Source: a virus
Direction: 5' to 3' (one strand)
DNA length: 35,479 bases
Virus record (IMG/VR): IMGVR_UViG_3300035661_000189
Coordinates: 1 to 35,479 of that record
A model generated the notes under the pieces. That model did not search any database. It was not told the origin of the DNA and worked only from the letters and a program-made list of their open reading frames with translations. A program made the position numbers and the translations under genes. Below, piece after piece: positions 6,151-14,400 of the stretch; position 1 is the first letter of the stretch; each line of letters starts with the position of its first letter.

Positions 6151-6521
6151 ATTATATGAATAGATTGGGTAATTGTACTAATCCCTTTCAAGGGGACACT
6201 AAGAAAGTATTATGTGTATGTAGTGCAGGATTACTTCGTAGCCCTACTGCCGCAGTAGTTCTTTCCCAAGAACCATTTAATTATAATACTAGGGCGGCTG
6301 GTATTGCCGAAGAATATGCTCTTATTCCAGTAGATGATGTATTACTACAGTGGGCAGATGAGATTGTTTGTATGGATAGCTACCAACAAGGAATCTTGGA
6401 GGATAAACTAGAGGCATTTGATAACTTTAAAACTAAGGTAATATGTTTAAATATCCCAGATTCTTTTGCTTATCGTGATCCAAAACTAATTAATCTAATT
6501 AAAGAAAGGTATAAAGTATGA
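6147..6521 (+). CDS. Low-molecular-weight protein tyrosine phosphatase-like protein
   Basis: The 124-residue protein contains VLCVCSAGLLRSPTAA with Cys25 and Arg31 in the C-x5-R(S/T) phosphate-binding loop near the N-terminus, the arrangement of the LMW-PTP/arsenate-reductase fold. A later NIPDSFAYRDP may contain the general acid Asp. The central beta strand ADEIVCMD is also as expected. It would hydrolyse phosphotyrosine or a related phosphoester in the host cytoplasm. It sits between replication and lysis genes, overlapping both neighbours by four bases. The target is unknown; the fold call is good, the activity is inferred. Confidence 0.75.
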   Translation: MNYMNRLGNCTNPFQGDTKKVLCVCSAGLLRSPTAAVVLSQEPFNYNTRAAGIAEEYALIPVDDVLLQWADEIVCMDSYQQGILEDKLEAFDNFKTKVICLNIPDSFAYRDPKLINLIKERYKV

Positions 6522-7033
6522 GTTTTAATTGGGAAGAAGTATTAGGTAGGATTGCTCCTACTGCTGCTACATTAATTGGAGGACCTTTTGCAGGACTTGC
6601 AGTTGGTATGATTGGTAAAGCAATGGGAATGGAAGGCTCTACAGTAACCCAAATTCAATCTGCTCTTACAAATAGTCAATTAACTGGAGATCAAATTCTT
6701 GCTATTAAACAAATGGAAATTGATCTTCAAAAGCATCTTGAAGATAATGGTATTTCACTTGAACAGATTTCTGCTAATGATCGTGATAGTGCTCGTAAAC
6801 GAGAGATTGCAGTTAAAGATAAAGTCCCAGCAATCTTAGCTGGGGTAGTTACTCTTGGTTTTTTTGGTACACTAAGTCTTCTTGTATTCCATGATCTCCC
6901 AAAAGAAGGGCATGATGTACTATTAGTTCTTATTGGTTCTCTTGGAACTGCTTGGACAACTATTATTGCTTATTACTATGGTTCTAGTGCTGGAAGTAAA
7001 CAAAAAGATAATATAATTGGAAATAAATTGTGA
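6518..7033 (+). CDS. Holin-like membrane protein (3TM holin family)
   Basis: The 171-residue protein has a hydrophobic N-terminal segment (APTAATLIGGPFAGLAVGMIG) and a charged middle helix (IKQMEIDLQKHLEDN). RDSARKREIAVKDKVPAILA follows, leading into two membrane spans (about 112-130 and 138-158) and a basic tail. The RxxARxREIAxKDxxP run before two hydrophobic helices is the hallmark of the phage 3TM holin family. It would form lesions in the inner membrane to release the endolysin. It overlaps the preceding gene by four bases and the next by four. Confidence 0.75.
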   Translation: MSFNWEEVLGRIAPTAATLIGGPFAGLAVGMIGKAMGMEGSTVTQIQSALTNSQLTGDQILAIKQMEIDLQKHLEDNGISLEQISANDRDSARKREIAVKDKVPAILAGVVTLGFFGTLSLLVFHDLPKEGHDVLLVLIGSLGTAWTTIIAYYYGSSAGSKQKDNIIGNKL

Positions 7034-7206
7034 GTCTTATTCTATCAGAGTTAATAGAAAAATTGAAAGAGATTGATGAGATTACTCTGATGGAAAGATT
7101 AGAGATTTCATCAGAAGATCTTGTAGAACATTTTACTGATAAAATAGAAGAGAAATTTGATTCTCTAAGTGAGGAATTTAATACAAATAATGGAGAATAT
7201 GAATAA
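7030..7206 (+). CDS. Small acidic conserved phage protein, 58 aa, GTG start
   Basis: A 58-codon ORF starting at GTG 7030, overlapping the holin stop (GTGA), and ending TAA at 7204-7206 inside the reductase start. The product is helical and very acidic. Its core (TLMERLEISSEDLVEHF followed by DKIEEKFDSLSEEF) matches a pattern I know from small phage proteins of type LLExLxISSEDLVxRFxDKIE, usually beside replication or nucleotide genes. It has no known function. Perfect nesting between its neighbours supports translation. Confidence 0.65.
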   Translation: MSLILSELIEKLKEIDEITLMERLEISSEDLVEHFTDKIEEKFDSLSEEFNTNNGEYE

Positions 7207-9073
7207 AGAATTACCAACAATTTATCAAACAATAATTGCTAAAAGCCGTTATGCGAGATACCTTCCAGAACAGAAACGTCGTGAGACATGGGAAGAAACA
7301 GTTTCTAGATTAATGAATTATATTAATCAAAAAATAATTCTTGATGATAAGACTTTTGATTCTCTTTATTGGGCAATTATTAATCTTGAAGTAATGCCAT
7401 CAATGCGTTTACTGATGGCTGCTGGAGAAGCCTGTGAACGTGATAATATTGCTGCTTATAATTGTTCTTATCTAGCAATTAATCATAAACGAGCTTTTAG
7501 TGAGGCTCTTTATATTCTAATGAATGGTACTGGAGTTGGTTTTAGTTGTGAACGGCAAGAGATTGCTAAACTTCCAAATGTACCAGATAATATTGAATAT
7601 ATTGATGATGTTATTGTTGTAGGAGATAGTAAACTTGGATGGGCTAAAGCGTATAAGAAACTTATTGGAGCATTATACGGGGGTGAAATACCTTCATTTG
7701 ACTTTAGTAGAGTACGTCCTGCTGGTGCTAGGTTGCGTACTTTTGGTGGACGTGCTAGTGGGCCTGAACCATTAAAGAAACTATTTGATTTTACTGTTGA
7801 AATCTTTAAAGATGCAATGGGACGTAAATTAAATAGTCTTGAAGTACATGAATTAATGTGTATGATTGGTGAAATTGTAGTAGTTGGTGGTGTTCGTCGT
7901 AGTGCATTGATTTCATTATCTAATCTTACTGATCGCCGTATGAGGGAAGCTAAGATGGGTGCTTGGTATAATGATAAACCACATTTAGGTCTATCTAATA
8001 ATAGTGTAGCATATACTGAGAAACCAGACAGTGAAACCTTTTTAGAAGAGTGGCTTAGTCTTGTCAAATCAAAATCAGGTGAACGTGGTATCTTTAATCG
8101 AGTTGCTGCACAAAAGCAGGCAGAAAAGTCTGGTAGAGATGCGACACTTAATTATGGATGTAACCCATGCTCAGAAATTATCTTACGAGATAAGCAATTC
8201 TGTAACCTTACAGAAGTTGTAGTACGAGTTACAGATACTCAACCAAGTCTTACTAGAAAAATTAAACTTGCAACCATACTTGGGACTATCCAGTCTACTC
8301 TAACTAATTTCCAGTTCCTCTCTGATGAGTGGAAAAAGAATACAGAAGAAGAAAGATTGCTTGGTGTAAGTCTTACTGGTATTATGGATTGTAAATTAAC
8401 ATCTGAACCCAATTCTAATATACTAGTAGAATTAAAACAGATAGCAAAGGATACAAATGAAGAATGGGCTAAAAAGTTGGGCATTAACCCTTCTACTTCT
8501 ATCACTTGTGTTAAACCATCCGGTACTGTCAGTCAGTTGGTTGATTCTGCTAGTGGCATTCATGCTAGACATAATCCCTTCTATATACGAACTATTCGTA
8601 TGGATAAGAAAGACCCTATATATCAATTCTTAAAAGATAAGGGTATTTCTGTAGAAGATGAAGCATATAGGCCAGATAGTACAGCAGTGTTTAGTTTTCC
8701 AATGAAGAGTCCAGAAGGTGCAGTATGTCGTACTGATAAGACTGCAATTGAACAATTAGAATTGTGGCTATTATATCAACGGCATTTCTGCGACCATAAA
8801 CCGTCAGTAACAATTAGTGTTAAAGAAGAAGAGTGGCCTGAAGTTGGTGCATGGGTATGGAAGTATTTTGATGAAGTAAGTGGAATTTCATTCCTTCCAT
8901 TTAGTAATCATACATATGTACAAGCACCTTATCAAGATATTAATGAAGAACAATATAATACTATGGTAGCAACAATGCCAAAAGATATTGATTGGAATTC
9001 ATTTATTGAACTTGATGATTTTACAGAAGGAACACAAACTCTAGCCTGTAGTGCTGGAAACTGTGAAATTTAA
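7199..9073 (+). CDS. nrdJ: Adenosylcobalamin-dependent (class II) ribonucleotide reductase
   Basis: The 624-residue protein reduces ribonucleotides to deoxyribonucleotides for phage DNA synthesis, using vitamin B12. It contains the radical-site cysteine in YGCNPCSEI (Cys324, Glu326), AAYNCSYL (Cys89) and QFCNLTE (Cys335) as the redox pair, and ends in LACSAGNCEI (Cys617, Cys622), the swinging C-terminal dithiol. Conserved VVGGVRRSALISLS and TSITCVKPSGTVSQLVDSAS segments are present. No small radical subunit gene follows, as expected for class II. It is shorter than the roughly 740-residue Lactobacillus enzyme, normal for phage members. ATG 7199 overlaps the upstream stop; ATG 7190 is an alternative. 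Confidence 0.92.
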   Translation: MNKELPTIYQTIIAKSRYARYLPEQKRRETWEETVSRLMNYINQKIILDDKTFDSLYWAIINLEVMPSMRLLMAAGEACERDNIAAYNCSYLAINHKRAFSEALYILMNGTGVGFSCERQEIAKLPNVPDNIEYIDDVIVVGDSKLGWAKAYKKLIGALYGGEIPSFDFSRVRPAGARLRTFGGRASGPEPLKKLFDFTVEIFKDAMGRKLNSLEVHELMCMIGEIVVVGGVRRSALISLSNLTDRRMREAKMGAWYNDKPHLGLSNNSVAYTEKPDSETFLEEWLSLVKSKSGERGIFNRVAAQKQAEKSGRDATLNYGCNPCSEIILRDKQFCNLTEVVVRVTDTQPSLTRKIKLATILGTIQSTLTNFQFLSDEWKKNTEEERLLGVSLTGIMDCKLTSEPNSNILVELKQIAKDTNEEWAKKLGINPSTSITCVKPSGTVSQLVDSASGIHARHNPFYIRTIRMDKKDPIYQFLKDKGISVEDEAYRPDSTAVFSFPMKSPEGAVCRTDKTAIEQLELWLLYQRHFCDHKPSVTISVKEEEWPEVGAWVWKYFDEVSGISFLPFSNHTYVQAPYQDINEEQYNTMVATMPKDIDWNSFIELDDFTEGTQTLACSAGNCEI

Positions 9074-9086
9074 TAGGTAATTATAA

Positions 9087-9284
9087 ATGCAAAAAATAAA
9101 AGAAGAGAAACCAATGAAAGGCCAATTACTAGAATTGGTTAATGGAATTATGAAAGATCATAAAGATATTGATCTTGAAGAAACCCCAGTAGTATTTGTC
9201 TGGCGATATAAAGAAAATCCAGACATTGAATTTAAATTAATGATTCATAAACCAAAAGAATCATCTAGTATTGTAGTACACTAA
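9087..9284 (+). CDS. Small hypothetical protein, 65 aa
   Basis: A short protein (MKGQLLELVNGIMKDH, then acidic DIDLEETPVVFVWRYK, ending IHKPKESSSIVVH) with one helix and probable beta strands. It has no membrane span and I do not recognise the family. ATG 9087 has AGGT nine bases upstream; an internal ATG at 9114 is an alternative start and would remove nine Lys/Glu-rich residues. It is the last plus-strand gene before the convergent terminator. Confidence 0.55.
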   Translation: MQKIKEEKPMKGQLLELVNGIMKDHKDIDLEETPVVFVWRYKENPDIEFKLMIHKPKESSSIVVH

Positions 9285-9288
9285 ATAG

Positions 9289-9349
9289 AAAAGCCCCTAT
9301 CTTAAGAATGATTATTAACATAATCCTTTTTGATTAGGGGCTTTTTTTT
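9289..9349 (+). terminator. Intrinsic terminator between converging transcription units
   Basis: AAAAGCCCCTA (9289-9299) pairs perfectly with TAGGGGCTTTT (9335-9345), and a run of T continues to 9349. The loop holds a second short stem, GATTAT/ATAATC. On the plus strand it ends the reductase unit four bases after the last stop codon. Because the left arm starts with AAAA, it may also work, more weakly, for the late operon arriving from the other side. Confidence 0.85.
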
Positions 9350-9698
9350 ATTCGTAAATTACTTTTTGATTCTTTATTGTTTCAAGAGGATTAGAAAATA
9401 CCTCATCTGGTTGTACTTCAATAGGAGGAGAAATAGTATTAGGTTTTACTACTGGAGCAGTTATTTCCATTTTACGTCTTTCTAAGTATCTCTTTTCTTT
9501 CTCTTTATCTATGATACCTTGTTCATCAGTAATTCCATTTAATTTCTTAAATTCAGGGGAAGTATTAAATGGAGCAGAGTTATTTGGACTTGCTATTGTA
9601 TCTACTTCAGCATTCTTCATAACTTTTTGTCCTTGTCCAGTAATAATATCACTTGGTTTCATATATGATTTTAATTCCTGAGATAACTCAATAGGCAT
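9348..9698 (-). CDS. Hypothetical protein at the end of the late operon, 116 aa
   Basis: A hydrophilic 116-residue protein rich in Pro, Asn and charged residues, with a helical Lys/Glu segment (IIDKEKEKRYLERRKMEI) and a Pro-rich C-terminal third. No signal peptide or membrane segment is present. Its start overlaps the stop of the preceding ejection-protein gene by one base, so it is translated last in the virion operon and may be a minor virion or assembly component. The family is not recognised. Confidence 0.6.
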   Translation of the reverse strand: MPIELSQELKSYMKPSDIITGQGQKVMKNAEVDTIASPNNSAPFNTSPEFKKLNGITDEQGIIDKEKEKRYLERRKMEITAPVVKPNTISPPIEVQPDEVFSNPLETIKNQKVIYE

Positions 9699-11443
9699 TA
9701 TTTTCCACCAATAAAGAATTGTTTATGAGTATTATAGAATTCCTTAGCAGCTTCTTTGGTAGCAGTATGCCCACTAAGATTAGAGATTGCTAATATACTA
9801 TCATTAATACGAGGAATAAATTTAGTATTTAATTCATTAATAATACTAGGATTACTAGAAGTAACTGTTAATCTACCATCAGGAAGAACATTAAAGACAA
9901 CTTTATCATTTGCAGTTACAGATTTGTCAAGAACTTCTTTCATATTAGTTAATGTAATATTTGCATAATCATTAACATGATTTGTAGCTTTAGCACGAGC
10001 ATCATCATCTAACTTAGCAAGACCTTCTTTATTAGAAGGATTACCTAAAGTCTTAGTATAATTAGAATAGAAATTAAACTTATCTCCAATAGGTAATTTG
10101 GTAATATCAGAATCTACTGTTCTAAATGTATTAGATAATGCTATATTTGCATTAGGATTATCTGGTTTACCAGCATCTTTAGACAGAGCACTAATAATAG
10201 TATTGATTGGAGATTTAGAATTACCTCCATACATTACTGCTGAGTTAGTTGGTAGACCATCTAATATTCTAGTGATACCATTATATACTTCTACTTTAAG
10301 CTCTGGCTGTTTAGATATGAAATCAGCTACTCCTACATTTGCTGTAAGTTTACTTAACATATCGAGCATCTGTGGATTAACTACTTTTGACATATCTTGG
10401 TATTGTTGGTCTCTAATAATATTAGTAGAGTTTTTAAAATAAGCAGCAGCATCTTCTTTAGTGGCAAAGGATTTCAAATTAGTTTTAATAGCACTAATTT
10501 GATTTCTAAGATAAGTAGAAGCAGCAGCAACTGATGGCTTATCAATAATTTTACCAACACGAGGATCAGAAGTAAACCCCTTCTCAGCAGAATCAAGGGC
10601 AAGATTGACCTGTACCATTGCTTTATCTAAAGGCATAGTAGTATCTTTAAGAATATTAATTGCTAAATCAGATACCTCATTAATCTTAGCCGTAGCATAC
10701 TGAGTACCAAAAGTTCTAAAATGCTCTTCAGTAAATTGATTTTGTCTATCAGCAGAATCTAATAAAGCTTTTTCTCCTTGCCAAGCAGTATTTACTTTAT
10801 TCATTCCAGCATAATCAATAGTACCATCAGGATTATACATTAATGGAGTATTTGCTTTCTTTGCAATATCAAGAATAAATTCTTCATCCTTATGTTTTGC
10901 ATTAGCAATTTTGTTTCTATCTGCAATATCTTGGTTTACAATTCCAGTAATCCCAGTTAATTCAAGAATAGAATTAGCATGGTCTGCTAACTCTTTAATC
11001 ATTCCGGGATTTCTATTTACTGCATTACGGAGAGTAGAAAGAGTACGATTAGTAAACTCTTCTGGTGACATTACTCCTTGTTCTACAGCAGTTTTAAGAC
11101 GAGATACTCTACTCTGGAATTCTTTTTCCACTGGATTTACATCTTCAATAGTAGCGTCTAAATTGCCCCAAATGTTATCAATACCTTTGGATAATCCTGC
11201 TGCTTCAATCTGTAATTCTTGGGGGTGTGATCTATCCATATACTCTTGTACATTAGCTTGATCTTCAAGAGATATTTTATTAAGAATACTTCCTTTATAG
11301 AGTTCACCACCAGCTTTAGCTGCTTCTCCTACAGTTTGAGCAACAATGGCTGAACTATTGTCCTGTACTCCACTAAGATCATATTTACCAATATGACGAT
11401 CAACTGGAGACATACTTGTAACATCACTTCCAAATTTTGCCAT
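9698..11443 (-). CDS. Putative internal virion / DNA ejection protein, 581 aa
   Basis: The 581-residue protein is largely alpha-helical, Ala/Asn/Asp-rich and soluble. It starts MAKFGSDVTSMSPVDRH, and the DV-x-x-MSP element recurs at the start of the 1544-residue protein encoded just before it. Its position, next to the giant late protein at the distal end of the structural operon, corresponds to the internal core proteins of T7-like phages (gp15 and gp16), which leave the capsid and form a channel across the envelope. I see no enzymatic motif. The assignment rests on position, length and composition. Confidence 0.55.
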   Translation of the reverse strand: MAKFGSDVTSMSPVDRHIGKYDLSGVQDNSSAIVAQTVGEAAKAGGELYKGSILNKISLEDQANVQEYMDRSHPQELQIEAAGLSKGIDNIWGNLDATIEDVNPVEKEFQSRVSRLKTAVEQGVMSPEEFTNRTLSTLRNAVNRNPGMIKELADHANSILELTGITGIVNQDIADRNKIANAKHKDEEFILDIAKKANTPLMYNPDGTIDYAGMNKVNTAWQGEKALLDSADRQNQFTEEHFRTFGTQYATAKINEVSDLAINILKDTTMPLDKAMVQVNLALDSAEKGFTSDPRVGKIIDKPSVAAASTYLRNQISAIKTNLKSFATKEDAAAYFKNSTNIIRDQQYQDMSKVVNPQMLDMLSKLTANVGVADFISKQPELKVEVYNGITRILDGLPTNSAVMYGGNSKSPINTIISALSKDAGKPDNPNANIALSNTFRTVDSDITKLPIGDKFNFYSNYTKTLGNPSNKEGLAKLDDDARAKATNHVNDYANITLTNMKEVLDKSVTANDKVVFNVLPDGRLTVTSSNPSIINELNTKFIPRINDSILAISNLSGHTATKEAAKEFYNTHKQFFIGGK

Positions 11444-11445
11444 AA

Positions 11446-14400
11446 TTACATATTACCTTTTCTAAGTGCTTCCATATATTTCTGTAAATCGGGATCAGGG
11501 ATACGCCTAAGAATATCGTCTATCTGTTTCCATTCTTGAGTTCTTTGTTCCTGATGATATTTCCAATGCTCTACCATAATTGATTGTAGAATAGAAGTAT
11601 GGTTTTTCTTATCTATATTTTCTATCTCAATAATAACATCTAATTTGTCTGCTTCATTAAAATGATTAGGGTCAAGAACATTAATAAAAGAATTAATTCT
11701 CTTTACATGCTCTTCATAATCTTTTATATCACTATCTTGTTTTAATTTATTAATTTGATTAGAAATCTGTTGATAAATTACTTTTCCCATTTCTTTGTTC
11801 TGAGTTTTTCTATCATTAGTCTTTTGAACTAAATCCCAGAGATCCTCTTCCTTACCAGTACCTATACCAAATACCATTTTAGCATAGGCTTCTTGCTTGG
11901 TAAATTCCATCCCCTCTTTATTACCCATCCTAGTAATTTTATCTCTCATACCAAGCATAGCTAATCCTTGAGCATAGTTATTAAATCCAGAGGCGATTTC
12001 TGCTGCCTCCATAAACATTTGCTTGTAATTAGTTTCATTTACATTACGAGTTTTCCACCATCCTTGAATATCTTCAATTGCTTGTCCAAAAGAACTAATC
12101 ATACCAAAGGAAGGATAACGAGGACCTGCTGGTTTACTATCTACTAATTTAGCAGTTTCCCATGCAAAATCCAAGTAAGGAATGAATCCTTGTGAATATG
12201 GGGATAAGGCTTTGGAGACTGCTAAATCTGGTTTCTCATTAGGCTCTACAAAAGCAGCCATTAAATGATTAGTAGAATAATCAATAGCTCCTCTTTTTAT
12301 TTGTTCTGCATACTTTTTAACATCTTCATTATCTGATTTCTCAATAAAGTAGTAGGCAATACCACCTCCTGGAATACCATACTTACCACCAAATAAAGCA
12401 AATCTAACAGCAGCTAATTTAGCTCTTTGGACACTATTAAGAATAGTAGCATTATCTTGAATAAGATTCATTAGCATCTTATGATTAATAGCAGCAAACT
12501 GGAAGAAAATAGAGGCCATACCTTCTTGATAAGGTAACTGCCCCGCACGGTTCATACCACCAGATAATTTTAGTGCCTCTACTGAGATCTCCTCTTGGGC
12601 CTCTTTTGTTTTCCAATTACGTTCTGGATATTTCTGTTTCCACATATCCTTTACTTGTAACCAGTTTCCAATTCTGTTTGTTAATTCAGCAGAATCAAAT
12701 CCAATAGTACGAGAAGCTTTAATAGGAACTTTAGCTAAAGTAACAATATCTTTCCATGCTTTCTCAGGGACATTTTCTACAAGATGTCTATCTGCTTCAC
12801 GAAATACTCCATGAACAATAGAGTTCATATCAACAGCTTGAAGCATTCCTGATTTTCTAATTGCCTCTATATCATCAAGAAACTCTTTATTTCCAGCCTT
12901 TTCTCCTAATAGTTTCATATTAGATTGAATTGTATCTTTAAATTGAGCCATCATTTTAGACTCTGATCCTAAATACATTTTTATAGCTGCTGTATTAGCA
13001 AAGTTCTTTTGTGCTGTAGCCGGATTAATAGCATACATTTCCCATTGTTGAGCTGTTTGTACAATCCATTGACGGGGAATATTTAGATGAATATAGAATA
13101 TAGTAGCTAATTTCTTAGCTGCCATTAATGGGTTTTCATGCTTACCCCTTAGTTTTTCTACAAGGCCAGTAGGAAGCTTCCATTTCTCTAGTGTATCTGC
13201 AATAGTATGTAAACCTTGGGTATAATAAAAATCACCTAGAGTCTCACTATTTTTAATACGTTCATACTGTTTAAACATTGCATGAGCAGTATTATATTCC
13301 TGTTTCATTGCCCTGTCCATATTTGGTTTGGGGTGAATATCAGTAGCGTATTGTGGGAATTCTCCCTTTGTAAACTCAGAGAATCCAGCAAGGAACTTAC
13401 GTTTAAAAGACTCTTCCCATGTAGCCATTGACACTGTACGAGCAATGGAGTTAGTAGTATTATGAAGAGTTGTCATACGATCTTCAAGACGAGCAGGGCC
13501 ATTCAAAGAAGGAAGTCTTTCTCCTCTTTGCATTGAATGTTTTAAGAACTCTTGATGAATACCATAGTCGGTCATTACTCTACCAAAATTATCTTGTCTT
13601 TCTGGACGAACAGTTATGGTATGATCTGGATATTTTTCTTGTAATTGTTCTGCTACTTTTAATCCTTCATGTTCTGTTTTAGTTGCAGCTTTAGTTAATA
13701 CATAAGCGTCTAATCCCTTTGGATCAGATATAGTTCTACCATTAACTTTAAGAGTTTTTGGTTTAACGTCTACATACCAACTCTCTTTAACCCTACGTCC
13801 AGAATAGCCGGGGATCTTTGGTAGAACCTCTTGGGGCAAAAGATTTAGATGAGCATCAGCCCCAGTTAGACCATACTCATGGCGAGTTCCTTCTCCTATT
13901 ACTGGGTCATGCAATCGTACTATCTTTCTTCCAGATACTTTCAAACTGTCTTGTTCTAATACTACTGGAGTTCCTTTATCAAAATCCCATACTTCTTTAA
14001 TATTATTTAATTCGGAAGGCCCAACCTTTTCTGAAACATGTCCAATATAAGTCCTATCTTTCTTATAAAGACCTTGCATATCACCAGCAACTAATCTATT
14101 TCTTTCAATACGATTTAAGAAATTATGATTATATTGTTGTTGTCTATTCCAATAAGTATGGGTTACAAATAGATCTTCTGCTTCTGATTTGGATAGTTTA
14201 GGAAATATTGAACTAATTTTTTCAGGACTGTAATATTCAATTCCTTTTTGTTCTGCATCATTAATAAGATAGTCAAGTTCTGCTTTATGTTTAGACGAAG
14301 CAATATTCTTACTAATAGAATCAGTAAGATCTTTTCTAAGTACTGCTCCACGTTCTACTGACCTTAAGGAAGCATTTTCAATATCTTTTGGGAATCTTCC

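Noticed and set aside
7510-8067. A 185-codon open frame on the minus strand
   Set aside because: It lies wholly opposite the ribonucleotide reductase gene, has no ribosome site and a composition expected from antisense of a conserved coding region.
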